Source of the DNA: Lolium rigidum | Lineage: Eukaryota; Streptophyta; Magnoliopsida; Poales; Poaceae | Assembly (NCBI RefSeq): GCF_022539505.1 | Contig: NC_061514.1 | Span: 221,797,837-221,861,836, forward strand | Length of the DNA stretch: 64,000 bases | Direction of reading: 5' to 3' | Program-made: the position numbers and the translations under genes | In this document: positions 11,090 through 22,697 of the stretch, in pieces | How positions within the stretch are numbered: the stretch's first letter is position 1 | Layout: each line of letters starts with the position of its first letter | The notes under the pieces: model-generated | Database searches by the model: none | What the model was told of the DNA's origin: nothing | Seen by the model: only the letters and a program-made list of their open reading frames with translations

Positions 11090-12440
11090 GGAATGCGGGC
11101 TGGTGCGGCAGATCCACGCAGGCTGGCCCAGCATGGCACGCGACGCGACCCAGCAATCCAGCATGGGGGCCTCCTTGGCCGAGCCATGCGGAGCAAGGGC
11201 GCATGCAACCGTTGGTTCTTGTTCGGACGACCCCCGACGAAACCATCCGCGACGACGGGAAACTGGCGGCGCTATTGCTATGTACCTATCGACGGAGGAG
11301 GGCAGGGCTCACCGTGGGGCTCGTTGACGACGGCTGAAGGATGCGGAGAGGCGCGAGAGGACGAGATGACGCCGCCGTTTGGCGAGGACGCGTACGAGGG
11401 CGGCGCCGGGACGGAAACCGCACGGCGACTTGCCGACGGAGACGGGGCAGCTCGGGGACGAGGGAGACGACGCGAGAGGAGGAGCGACGGACGGCGCCGA
11501 GACGCGCTCGCTGCTCAGCCTCGGCTGTCTCGGACGGGTGGGCGGAGCCGGTGGCGCTCCGGGCGTGGGCTCGGACAGCGACGCGTTCCGCGTCGACGCA
11601 GATGGACTCCGACGTCGGCGACGAAGTGAAAGCTTACTGAGGCTGCTCAGGAAGGACAGAGGCGTCACGGGGAACGGAGCTTCCTCGCGCGATGGTGCTG
11701 CATGTCGCCCAGGACGCGTCGGTGTGCTCACGGTCACCGTGGACGATGTTGTGCTCCACGTCCGGGACAGAAACTGTCAGAACCAAACTCGACGGCGACG
11801 GTCTCATGGATACCTGGCCAGGGAAAGGGACGGGGTCAGACGCGCACGCATAAGAGGAAGGCATGGAGACCGAGAGAGAGAGAGAAGGCGCGCGGAGTGA
11901 GCCCCTCGACGCCGACACCGATCGACATGCAGAGTGACGGTCGTGGCATTCCTTCGATTAGGGTGAGCGAGGTAGGAGACAGAGCTGCTTCTGAGGGCGT
12001 CCGGGAGAGCAAGGAAGGAATGAGAGGAGGGTGTGGAGAGGGTTGGAGGCTTTTGACCCGGACGAGATCGTGCTCTGCCTTTACGTGGCATCCGTGGGTT
12101 GGCGATCAAGGGCGGCGAGCGCGGCCAGCAGAAAAGAGACAATAAGGGGAGCAGAGGCAGCGCCAGGGAGTGCAGGGGAGCGGGACGGGGCCAGAGGCGA
12201 GGAGACAGGTCGGGGGATGCAAGGTCGGTTCAGCGGGAGGTCTTCGAACTTGCGCACGCCAGGTGTTCGTCACTGCGTCGGCATCCAGAGCGGGGTCAAG
12301 CGCGGCCAGGAGGAACAGAACAAGGACCGGATCGTGCTAGCATTCGACCAGGGATAACGAGGGGAGGGTTTTGGCGCGGTGCTTCTGGCAGGGGTGCTCG
12401 TTTCCCTTTGGAGGCATGCCATGGGCGTGCATGGTGATAA
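11090..12440. other. GC- and CpG-rich block inside element A LTR
   Basis: About 1.35 kb with strikingly higher GC than the AT-rich LTR around it. Overlapping frames on both strands encode arginine-, serine- and alanine-rich low-complexity sequence, as expected by chance in GC-rich DNA. The repeat copy is at about 19080-20430, and element B has an analogous block at 48150-49450. I see no recognisable protein. It may hold an upstream promoter or captured gene leader. Confidence 0.5.
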
Positions 12441-14415
12441 GAGAGAGGGGGATGGCTAGGGTGTGGTAGAGTCACTTCCAGGAGGGTACATGGTCGTGTA
12501 GGGTCCCTGTACTCGAGCAGTCACGGGTGGATGGAAAGGAAGGGGCTGCAGCAATATTGTCCTTCAAGATTTTGCCAAGGAAACATGCACCGGCCTCTCT
12601 CTCTCTTTCTCTCATGCTCTCCAAGGGAAACCTGCCAAAAGAGGTACTGTAGCTACAGCTAGTGTCGACCAGAGAGGGGGGGCTGCTGCTGGAGGGGTCA
12701 GGTCGTGGGGTGGTGCTCAAGTAAAAGAGAGAGAAGGGATTCAGCTCATGTGTTGCATATGCATGGAAGGGCCGGCTCCCTCTTGTGATAAGCAAGAAAA
12801 TGGACCAAGGGATATGGTTAGATGTTAAGTAGGTCAACACGATAGAATGCTGGTGGTGGTGGAGTCTATGAGAGGCCTTAGGTGCAACAATAAAGATTTA
12901 TGTAGTAGTGGTGGAAATAGACACTAATTTCAATGATGATCAAATGACCATCAAGAGTATCATGGCTAGGTAGATGATATGGTGTGGTTTTAAATAGATC
13001 AGAGGGGTACATTTGATATCTCAAAAGTTGACATTTAAATTTGAACACAAAAGGGAGGTAATTGAATCACCTCAAATGTCTATGGACCATTGGAAAGGAA
13101 TTCAATTGAAGTGGACTTTGAAAAAGTGGAGAGAGGCTAGGTAGAACATGGGTCTTCAAAATGCTCTACTCACTTTACTAGCAAGGTAGATTTTCTCAAA
13201 ATAAAACAAGTAAAGAGGAGGAATAATTTTCAAGAGTCCAAGAACCAAGCATTTTGTTAACATGGAAATAGAGTAGAGAGAACAATCTTATAGAAATTGT
13301 TTTTGGGGTGGAAAAATAGGAGGTAGAATACCACCCACAATTCCTAATTTATATTTTAAAAAAAATAATAATTTGAAAAGCTTTTGATGAAACTAGAATT
13401 AGTTTTGTAGTAAAAATAGAGAAGAATCTTAAAATAGGATTTTGGGTAAAACCATTTTTGGGAAAATATTTCTCAAGGGTAGATGATTACTACACAATGT
13501 AGCCATCATATCAACTCTTGGTTTTTGGTGAAGATTAAACTTGGGTTAAAGAAAAACAAGAGGTAAATGTGAAATAAGTGATCTTAAGTTTAAACAATGG
13601 ATAGGGTACAAGACCAAGTGGAAAATATAGGTGCAAGGATAGCATGGGACATGCAAGACGTTGAAGTTGTAGAGGGAGTTGCATGGATGAGATCCATGCC
13701 TTGAGTTCACCTATAGAAGTTGTGGGTGCCTAGAGATCAACTGCCAAAGTTTGAACTTTTTAAGCATGTCATAAGAGAATGTTGACTTGGCCTCCAAACC
13801 ATCAAGGATAAGAGGGTATAAGAGTGATCTGATCCAGGGCATTGGCATGGTTGGGAAGTTCACAATACAAGGTAGGTCTAGGACCAAATGTATTACCTTA
13901 TATGGCAAGGGGTAGCTTACTCCAGAGGATTCAAAATGGAACTTGATAACTATTTTTGGACCTAGCCAAATTTCTGAGGTCTTAGGGTTTTTGACTAGGG
14001 TACAAGGGAAGGATGTATTAAGGGTAGATGATCCCAAGTTTTGAATCAATGAAGGTTTGAGCTAGAATGTATCACAAGGATGAATTTTAAGTAGGCACAC
14101 TCATGTTGCCATAAGTGGAGAGGTTTGATGTAGTGAGAAAGGAGATCAACTTTTCCTAAGCCACACATGTATTTTAGTTGGTGAGTGACTAGGGTGTTTC
14201 TATTAAAGAGGGATTATTCACTGAAATAGCTCAAGAGAAAAAATTCTAAACAAGCAGATCAAGACAATTCATCTTGATAAACAGGTCAAGGCAATTCACC
14301 ATAGCAAACAAATCAAGGCTATCCATCTCACTAAACCATTTAGAAAAAAAATTTGTTCCCCCTGATTTTTGCACTTTGGACAACTAAACAAGGTTGCAAA
14401 AGTTGGGGCGTTACA

Positions 14416-16324
14416 AATCCTTCCACCCTTAAAATAATCTCGTCCCGAGATTACTAAGCGTAGTACTAGAGAGGTTGTTAGAAGTCGAATTAAGTTAGAC
14501 TCCATCCTCCGGTAGGCGTGTCATTGTCGGAAAGTCACAGCTGCAGCTTCGGAGAGACACGGTAGATTTCCATCGAGGGAAGGCTTCGTGAATTGGTTGA
14601 CTTCTCCATGCCGGTGTTAGATCTGTAGCTTCGAGCATCCTAATGGTGCTTTCGAAAGGTCGAAAGTTTTAGGGTTAGTTCCAAATTTTAGTGGAAGACG
14701 GAGTCTTCCACCCTTAAGATTTTTCATTGGGGGTTCGGGAAAACTCAGAGCTACATCCATGGGGTCTTGTCGGACGCTTTTGAAGAAGTCATCGATCTCC
14801 CGTCTTGAGTTGAAGTGCAGTCCGAAGTGCAGATCTTCAGGCCGAAGTGCAGTCCACAGCTTCAAGAGGCACACACGGTGTTTACTACTTTGTAAGACGA
14901 TCGTTTAGTTAGTAGGTCAGCGGAACTCCTGGTGGGTCTTCACAGAAACCAGCAACAACAGTTGTCTAAAACAGTCTTCGGCTGTAGGGTTGGTGTTCAC
15001 TAAAGTACACCAAATCTTGAGTCTTGAATTGTCTTCAAAGGCTTCACTTGATGAGGACCAGATGGACCTTGCAGAGTAACTTGGCTTCGATGCTATCATC
15101 CTCCAGCTGGTTAGATGGTGCATTAGAGGGTGGTTTTAAGAAGATATCCTCAAGGTTAGCGCGATTTTCTCTACGGTTAGACAAAATTAGTAGGGCGTCA
15201 CCTTCTCGTGAAGTTGCAGTCGATCTTGAAGGTACTGACTTCTGCTTTGTTGGCAGCGCAGGGTGTCTTGAGTTGAATGTCGTACTGGAGTTGGGCATTT
15301 CGGGAGAACAGGGTGGCATCTAGTTGTTACCCAAGTTAGAGTTAGAGTTTCCTATTAACTTTGCCAACTAATAGTTAGACTTTCTACCAGAAATTTGAGC
15401 GGATGCGAAGAAAAATAGCTTAGGGGGGGTTCCTAGACAAGGTTACCACGCTAGAAGGGTTTTTCAGGCTGAAAGGCTAAACAAGCATACACCCAACAAG
15501 CAATCACAAGCACTCAAGCAGCAAATTCACAACACCACAGGAAATCATGAAAACCACACGAGGTATTTCAAGTACCTAAGGATACCTAATATGCAGGGTC
15601 GAAGCAATTGAGTTTGTCCTATCCATCCTATAGGCTTGGGTTGGTCAGAGATGCAGACGTCTTCATTTTGCTGATATTGACTTCAACATTGATTCTTGTA
15701 GCAGTTGGTGGTGATGTAGACCTGGTGTTGAGCCGTCGATGTTGAGTCGGGGGCGAAAGTTGCATAGGATCTTCTGGTCTCAATTCGGAGGGGTAATTGG
15801 TGAAGAGCTCCATGGATGGCATCTTCTTGTGACGGGCCTAAAAATTACTAGTCCAGAACTGAGGACGTGATCCTTGACGACTGCAAAAGTGCAAGTCCAA
15901 AGAGGAATAAGGTCAACTCCTTGACAGACTTTGGTGACAACCAAAGACATGATCTTAAGATCCCTATACGCGTACTGCTAAGTCGGCTAAAATCTTCAAT
16001 AGTTTGCAGGCGGAGATTCTTGAGACTTCCTGAAGGGTTGATCCATCTTCGACTCGAGTCTCCGAGTCTGAGTTCGGGACATCGTCCAATATCTAGGTTT
16101 GGAAGAGGATGAGGTAGCAGAGTAAAAGATTTTCAAAGTCTTTGGCAATCAGAGAGTGAGGTAAGAATTTGAAATTTTGAAGGGATAAGAAAATTAGAAG
16201 CTATGCTTCCGTTTACTAAAGAAAAATTTGTTTCGCAAATAGTTTTTCTTGAAGTACTTGTTTCCTAACTAACGTCCATGCTAACTAGGGTCTCCTACAG
16301 TCAGGATGGCTCTGATACCAGCTC
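14416..16324 (-). other. Internal region of element A, no gag or pol
   Basis: The first bases (plus strand AATCCTTCCACCCTTAAAA) are the complement of a polypurine tract next to the 3' LTR and match the same position in B. From about 16020 to 16324 the sequence matches B's leader at 55430-55708; shared words include TTGGAAGAGGATGAG and GTCTCCTACAGTCAGGATGG. The middle, roughly 14480-16000, has no similarity that I can see to B's gag-pol and no long frame. So both ends needed for reverse transcription are kept and the coding part is replaced. Confidence 0.75.
16309..16320 (-). other. Primer binding site of element A (initiator tRNA-Met)
   Basis: Minus strand TGGTATCAGAGC, the common plant retroelement primer site complementary to the initiator tRNA-Met 3' end, four bases inside the LTR boundary. 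Element B has the same site and spacing at 55693-55704. Confidence 0.9.
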
Positions 16325-19300
16325 TGTGGGACCCCGGACTAGCTGTCCGAAACACCCTTTATGCATACACATTCACGATCCCATGATCAGTGTGTCGTGA
16401 AAGCATAACCAAACTGGTATCAAATACATCATCCATTACAGTACCGAATAAACAGGTTACAACAGGTCACATGACCAATACTTACATGAGAGCCACAATG
16501 GCAGGAGATCAACAATCACACAGCGGAAATACTTCAGACGAAAGCGTTCGCATGGCCCAAGTCATGCCATAACCCTACAGGCAACTGACTGGGAAGACGT
16601 TCCTAGCTCGCATAGAGGTCGTCGACTCCTTCTTCGTCTGTCGGATTCCACCAAGTCTGGCCAAGTAAATAGCCAGGGACAAAGCCATGAGTACATTATG
16701 AATTGTACTCGCAAACCACCTTAGAGAGGAATAAAGGATATGCAATTTGGCAGTAGCAAGGATCAGACACTATTCTAGGGTTACAAGGAGTGAGAGATAG
16801 CTTCTCTCGAGAATATGACACCTCTATATCTTTGTTGATAACCTTTTTGAAAACAAATTTTCTTTTGAAGACTAATAGGTAAGGGTGACCCAGTTTCCTT
16901 CCCGGCCATCTCATATGGCCAAAACAACTTTTCCAACTTTTCACCGTACCTTCCGGGTACATTCCCACCGACTACATCGGTATCCTTTTCCAAACTTTTT
17001 GGAAAACACTTTTATAAACCAAAACTTTCCTCTAATGCCACGTACCGCCATTCCCATGTCCATAACCGCGGACACGGCTATTCGAATAGATTTACACTCT
17101 GCAGAGGTTGTACACTTTCCCCACAAGATCCGAATACTCATCGTGTGGGCATCATCCCTGCATAATAACATATGCCACGACCCAGTACCCGATCGTAGTT
17201 TTTCGCCCGCTCGCCTTAGCCTAAGACATGCCGAATGAGTTGTACCTCCCAACACCAGAGTCCAGGATGCCGTTTACCCAGGAGTTGCAAAGTCCCCGAC
17301 ACCCGACCCTCCGGAATGCCATCCAACCACTTAGGCATATTTCAATGGGAGCTCATAAGTTGTACCCCGCGTACTCGAAAAGGCAAATGGGTTGCGTCCC
17401 TTCTCATGGGAAGAACCCCGGTCGAAGCGTCCATGGTCGGACTGCCACTACACTTGCAGGACCCAAACTAAGGCGAGACAAACTACTACGCTACGCCCCG
17501 TCCCACTAAAGGGTAATGTGGTTGTACCGGCTAGGTCCGGTTTCGTACTATGGTCACCAAGGTTTTTCGAAAACAACTTTTCATCTCCCTTTGCCTCCAA
17601 CAATATCTTTCATAAACTATTTTTTCTTTCGTAAAACCACACTTGGGCAGGGCTACCCCATTGCAAGGTTTTCTAAGAATTTCCTTTCTTGAAAACTTTT
17701 TCACAAACCTTTTTCAAAAGGGCTCCCGGCCTATAGTCCCATTTCTCTTTTGAAAATAGGCGACAAGGGTGATAAGGTGGTAAGCACCATATCACTAATA
17801 GGTATTTTTTTAGTAGGTATCAACGAGGGCTGCACCCGTAAGGGTGGAATAATAAAACACCGAGTGACAGGGCCACTCACATAAATAAATAAACCATGCA
17901 ATTTATAAAACTGGTAATAATGCAAGAGTAAGATAATTAGTTCAAGATATGCAGCAAGAGGTGGCTTGCCTTGGTTGGCTATTTGTCCCTCGACTTCATC
18001 TTCACGAATCATCTGCTCTTCATTCCTCTTCGAAATCCTCACCAAGATCCTCTCCTTCTCCGATAGCGTTCGTATTCTAACGTCGCAAAATAAAAAGCAA
18101 ACAATCAACACATAGCCATAGCATCAAACCACTCCAGCAAAATACAACAGCAAACCAGTAAATCAGAGACATAGAACATTTCAACAAATAGTATAATGTC
18201 ACTCAAATGCTACCCATACCCAAAACATGATGCATGCATAATTTATCATGTGAAAATTAGGGTTTAATCCCCTCTAAAAAGGGTCAAAAATAAATAAGAA
18301 TTCTATGGGCGTGCAAACTCACAATCAAGTAGTGTTTATCCCAACGAGTTCAGAGGAGTTGAGTTTGCGCTAAACTAACATACATATTAATTTTTAAAAA
18401 AATGATTTTAAAGTTAGAAACTAAATAACCTTGTTATTTAAGCAATAATTTAAAAATGACTCTCCGGAGCCATGAAGTACATCAATGGATAGCAGGAGTA
18501 CCACAAAATTGGATTCACTTTTTTATGAGTCACCGGGAATATTTGAGAATTAAAATGCTCCGGAATAGGTGTTTTCACAAGATTAAAATGGTACAAAAGT
18601 TTGGCTCAGCAAACTCGGATGCCTGTCCGGTATGTGGTAGGGTATAGTCTAGGGAATGTATGGAAATTGGTCTCAACCAAAAATGATCTCTACTACTCCC
18701 AGATTAAATTGTGGAACCTTGCAGGACATGGATAGTAATAAAATTACTGCATGCAAAGCACTGGGATTCATGTGGTGAGACCAATGCCATTTGAAAGGCC
18801 TCATCACAGGGAACACACAGGATTTTAGTTTGGTCCAAAACAACATGCCAAATTCTCAGAAATGAATAAACGGCCTCACTGCAACTTTTAGCTAGATTAA
18901 TTCCAGTAATTATTTTGCTACACGAAAATTACCAACTAAAGTTCCTGGCGGTCACAAAATACATAGGGATACAGGGATAAATCAGATCTGGGAAAAATCT
19001 GACCATAACTAAGAAAACTAAAAGCAACCTACAGATCTATTTTACTCGGATTAAACAAGCTGAGAAAAGAAAAGGAAAGGGAATGCGGGCTGGTGCGGCA
19101 GATCCACGCAGGCTGGCCCAGCATGGCACGCGACGCGACCCAGCAATCCAGCATGGGGGCCTCCTTGGCCGAGCCATGCGGAGCAAGGGCGCATGCAACC
19201 ATTGGTTCTTGTTCGGACGACCCCCGACGAAACCATCCGCGACGACGGGAAACTGGCGGCGCTGTTGCTATGTACCTATCGACGGAGGAGGGCAGGGCTC

Positions 19301-22300
19301 ACCGTGGGGCTCGTTGACGACGGCTGAAGGATGCGGAGAGGCGCAGAGGACGAGATGACGCCGCCGTTTGGCGAGGACGCGTACGAGGGCGGCGCCGGGA
19401 CGGAAACTGCACGGCGACTTGCCGACGGAGACGGGGCAGCTCGGGGACGAGGGAGACGACGCAGAGGAGGAGCGACGGACGGCGCTGAGACGCGCTGCTG
19501 CTCAGCCTGGCTGTCTCGGACGGGTGGGCGGAGCTGGTGGCGCTCCAGGGCGTGGGCTCGGACAGCGACGCGTTCCACGTCGACGCAGATGGACTCCGAC
19601 GTCGGCGACGAAGTGAAAGCTTACTGAGGCTGCTCAGGAAGGACAGAGGCGTCACGGGGAACGGAGCTTCCTCGCGCGATGGTGCTGCATGTCGCCCAGG
19701 ACGCGTCGGTGTGCTCACGGTCACCGTGGACGATGTTGTGCTCCACGTCTGGGACAGAAACTGTCAGAACCAAACTCGACGGCGACGGTCTCATGGATAC
19801 CTGGCCAGGGAAAGGGACGGGGTTAGACGCGCACGCATAAGAGGAAGGCATGGAGACCGAGAGAGAGAGAGAAGGCGCGCGGAGTGAGCCCCTCGACGCC
19901 GACACCGATCGACATGCAGAGTGACGGTCGTGGCGTTCCTTCGATCAGGGTGAGCGAGGTAGGAGACAGAGCTGCTTCTGAGGGCGTCCGGGAGAGCAAG
20001 GAAGGAATGAGAGGAGGGTGTGGAGAGGGTTGGAGGCTTTTGACCCGGACGAGATCGTGCTCTGCCTTGACGTGGCATCCGTGGGTTGGCGATCAAGGGC
20101 GGCGAGCGCGGCCAGCAGAAAAGAGACAAGAAGGGGAGCAGAGGCAGCGCCAGGGAGTGCAGGGGAGCGGGACGGGGCCAGAGGCGAGGAGACAGGTCGG
20201 GGGATGCAAGGTCGGTTCAGCGGGAGGTCTTCGAACTTGCGCACGCCAGGTGTTCGTCACTGCGTCGGCATCCAGAGCGGGGTCAAGCGCGGCCAGGAGG
20301 AACAGAACAAGGACCGGATCGTGCTAGCATTCGACCAGGGATAACGAGGGGAGGGTTTTGGCGCGGTGCTTCTGGCAGGGGTGCTCGTTTCCCTTTGGAG
20401 GCATGCCATGGGCGTGCATGGCGATAAGAGAGAGGGGGATGGCTAGGGTGTGGTAGAGTCACTTCCAGGAGGGTACATGGTCGTGTAGGGTCCCTGTACT
20501 CGAGCAGTCACGGGTGGATGGAAAGGAAGGGGCTGCAGCAATATTGTCCTTCAAGATTTTGCCAAGGAAACATGCACCGGCCTCTCTCTCTCTTTCTCTC
20601 ATGCTCTCCAAGGGAAACCTGCCAAAAGAGGTACTGTAGCTACAGCTAGTGTCGACCAGAGAGGGGGGGCTGCTGCTGGAGGGGTCAGGTCGTGGGGTGG
20701 TGCTCAAGTAAAAGAGAGAGAGAAGGGATTCAGCTCATGTGTTGCATATGCATGGAAGGGCCGGCTCCCTCTTGTGATAAGCAAGAAAATGGACCAAGGG
20801 ATATGGTTAGATGTTAAGTAGGTCAACACGATAGAATGCTGGTGGTGGTGGAGTCTATGAGAGGCCTTAGGTGCAACAATAAAGATTTATGTAGTAGTGG
20901 TGGAAATAGACACTAATTTCAATGATGATCAAATGACCATCAAGAGTATCATGGCTAGGTAGATGATATGGTGTGGTTTTAAATAGATCAGAGGGGTACA
21001 TTTGATATCTCAAAAGTTGACATTTAAATTTGAACACAAAAGGGAGGTAATTGAATCACCTCAAATGTCTATGGACCATTGGAAAGGAATTCAATTGAAG
21101 TGGACTTTGAAAAAGTGGAGAGAGGCTAGGTAGAACATGGGTCTTCAAAATGCTCTACTCACTTTACTAGCAAGGTAGATTTTCTCAAAATAAAACAAGT
21201 AAAGAGGAGGAATAATTTTCAAGAGTCCAAGAACCAAGCATTTTGTTAACATGGAAATAGAGTAGAGAGAACAATCTTATAGAAATTGTTTTTGGGGTGG
21301 AAAAATAGGAGGTAGAATACCACCCACAATTCCTAATTTATATTTTAAAAAAATAATAATTTGAAAAGCTTTTGATGAAACTAGAATTAGTTTTGTAGTA
21401 AAAATAGAGAAGAATCTTAAAATAGGATTTTGGGTAAAACCATTTTTGGGAAAATATTTCTCAAGGGTAGATGATTACTACACAATGTAGCCATCATATC
21501 AACTCTTGGTTTTTGGTGAAGATTAAACTTGGGTTAAAAAAAAACAAGAGGTAAATGTGAAATAAGTGATCTTAAGTTCAAACAATGGATAGGGTACAAG
21601 ACCAAGTGGAAAATATAGGTGCAAGGATAGCATGGGACATGCAAGACGTTGAAGTTGTAGAGGGAGTTGCATGGATGAGATCCATGCCTTGAGTTCACCT
21701 ATAGAAGTTGTGGGTGCCTAGAGATCAACTGCCAAAGTTTGAACTTTTTAAGCATGTCATAAGAGAATGTTGACTTGGCCTCCAAACCATCAAGGATAAG
21801 AGGGTATAAGAGTGATCTGATCCAGGGCATTGGCATGGTTGGGAAGTTCACAATACAAGGTAGGTCTAGGACCAAATGTATTACCTTATATGGCAAGGGG
21901 TAGCTTACTCCAGAGGATTCAAAATGGAACTTGATAACTATTTTTGGACCTAGCCAAATTTCCGAGGTCTTAGGGTTTTTGACTAGGGTACAAGGGAAGG
22001 ATGTATTAAGGGTAGATGATCCCAAGTTTTGAATCAATGAAGGTTTGAGCTAGAATGTATCACAAGGATGAATTTTAAGTAGGCACACTCATGTTGCCAT
22101 AAGTGGAGAGGTTTGATGTAGTGAGAAAGGAGATCAACTTTTCCTAAGCCACACATGTATTTTAGTTGGTGAGTGACTAGGGTGTTTCTATTAAAGAGGG
22201 ATTATTCACTGAAATAGCTCAAGAGAAAAAATTCTAAACAAGCAGATCAAGACAATTCATCTTGATAAACAGGTCAAGGCAATTCACCATAGCAAACAAA

Positions 22301-22403
22301 TCAAGGCTATCCATCTCACTAAACCATTTAGAAAAAAAATTTGTTCCCCCTGATTTTTGCACTTTGGACAACTAAACAAGGTTGCAAAAGTTGGGGCGTT
22401 ACA
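16325..22403 (-). repeat. Right (5') LTR of element A
   Basis: 6079 bp, partner of 8338-14415. It carries the candidate TATA at 17009-17016, the exon-like block near 17950-18088 and the GC-rich block near 19080-20430. It ends GTTACA followed by target duplication GCCCC. As the 5' LTR on the minus strand it would drive transcription of the element. Confidence 0.92.
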
Positions 22404-22408
22404 GCCCC

Positions 22409-22682
22409 CAGGGCTCCCCTCTGGTCCCTCTCTAGCTCTCTGGAAGCTTCCGTGGAAAATAGGAAGTATGGCTTTTGTTTCGTCCAATTCCGAGAATATT
22501 TCCTGTGTAAGATTTCTGGAACCAAAAACAGCGGAAAACAGGAACTAGCACTTCGGCATCTTGTTAATAGGTTAGTTCCGGAAAATGCATAAAATCATCA
22601 TAAAGTGTGAGCAAAAGATGTAGGTATTGTCATAAAACTAGCATGGAACATCAGAAATTATAGATACGTTGGAGACGTATCA
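22409..22682 (-). repeat. 3' LTR of element D, 5' terminal part
   Basis: Resumes the D LTR after element A and its target duplication; it continues the match to 35226-35433. It ends with the plus-strand bases GGAGACGTATCA, the complement of the LTR start TGATACGTCTCC. The last 66 bases are the part missing from the other D LTR. The whole LTR without A is about 1.5 kb. Confidence 0.87.
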
Positions 22683-22697
22683 AGCATCCCCAAGCTT
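22683..22697 (-). promoter_or_regulatory. Polypurine tract of element D
   Basis: Minus strand AAGCTTGGGGATGCT directly before the 3' LTR start, the plus-strand primer of reverse transcription. The same word is found again twice inside D (24603-24617 and 24662-24676). Confidence 0.75.

Larger units (their letters stand above)
8338..14415 (-). repeat. Left (3') LTR of element A
   Basis: TGTGGGACCCC...GGGGCGTTACA on the plus strand, 6078 bp. It is nearly identical to 16325-22403. Many of the differences are of one odd type (CAG against CGAG, CTG against CTCG). It contains a candidate TATA box, an exon-like block and a GC-rich block described separately. The short frames inside are not convincing genes. 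Confidence 0.92.
8338..22403 (-). mobile_element. Element A: large non-autonomous LTR element (LARD-like), complete
   Basis: Complete element of 14,066 bp with perfect 5-bp target duplications GCCCC (8333-8337 and 22404-22408). Two LTRs of 6078 and 6079 bp flank an internal region of only 1909 bp. On the minus strand it starts TGTAACGCCCC and ends GGTCCCACA, and it has an initiator-tRNA-Met primer site and a polypurine tract. No gag or pol motif is present in the internal region. Giant LTRs with a non-coding interior match the published idea of large retrotransposon derivatives (for example barley Sukkula), but I do not claim membership of that family. It shares both internal ends and LTR layout with element B. 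Confidence 0.93.

Noticed and set aside
11093..12445. Many 100-180 codon frames on both strands in the A LTR
   Set aside because: All lie in the GC-rich block where stop codons are rare. The two LTR copies differ by frame-changing indels inside them.
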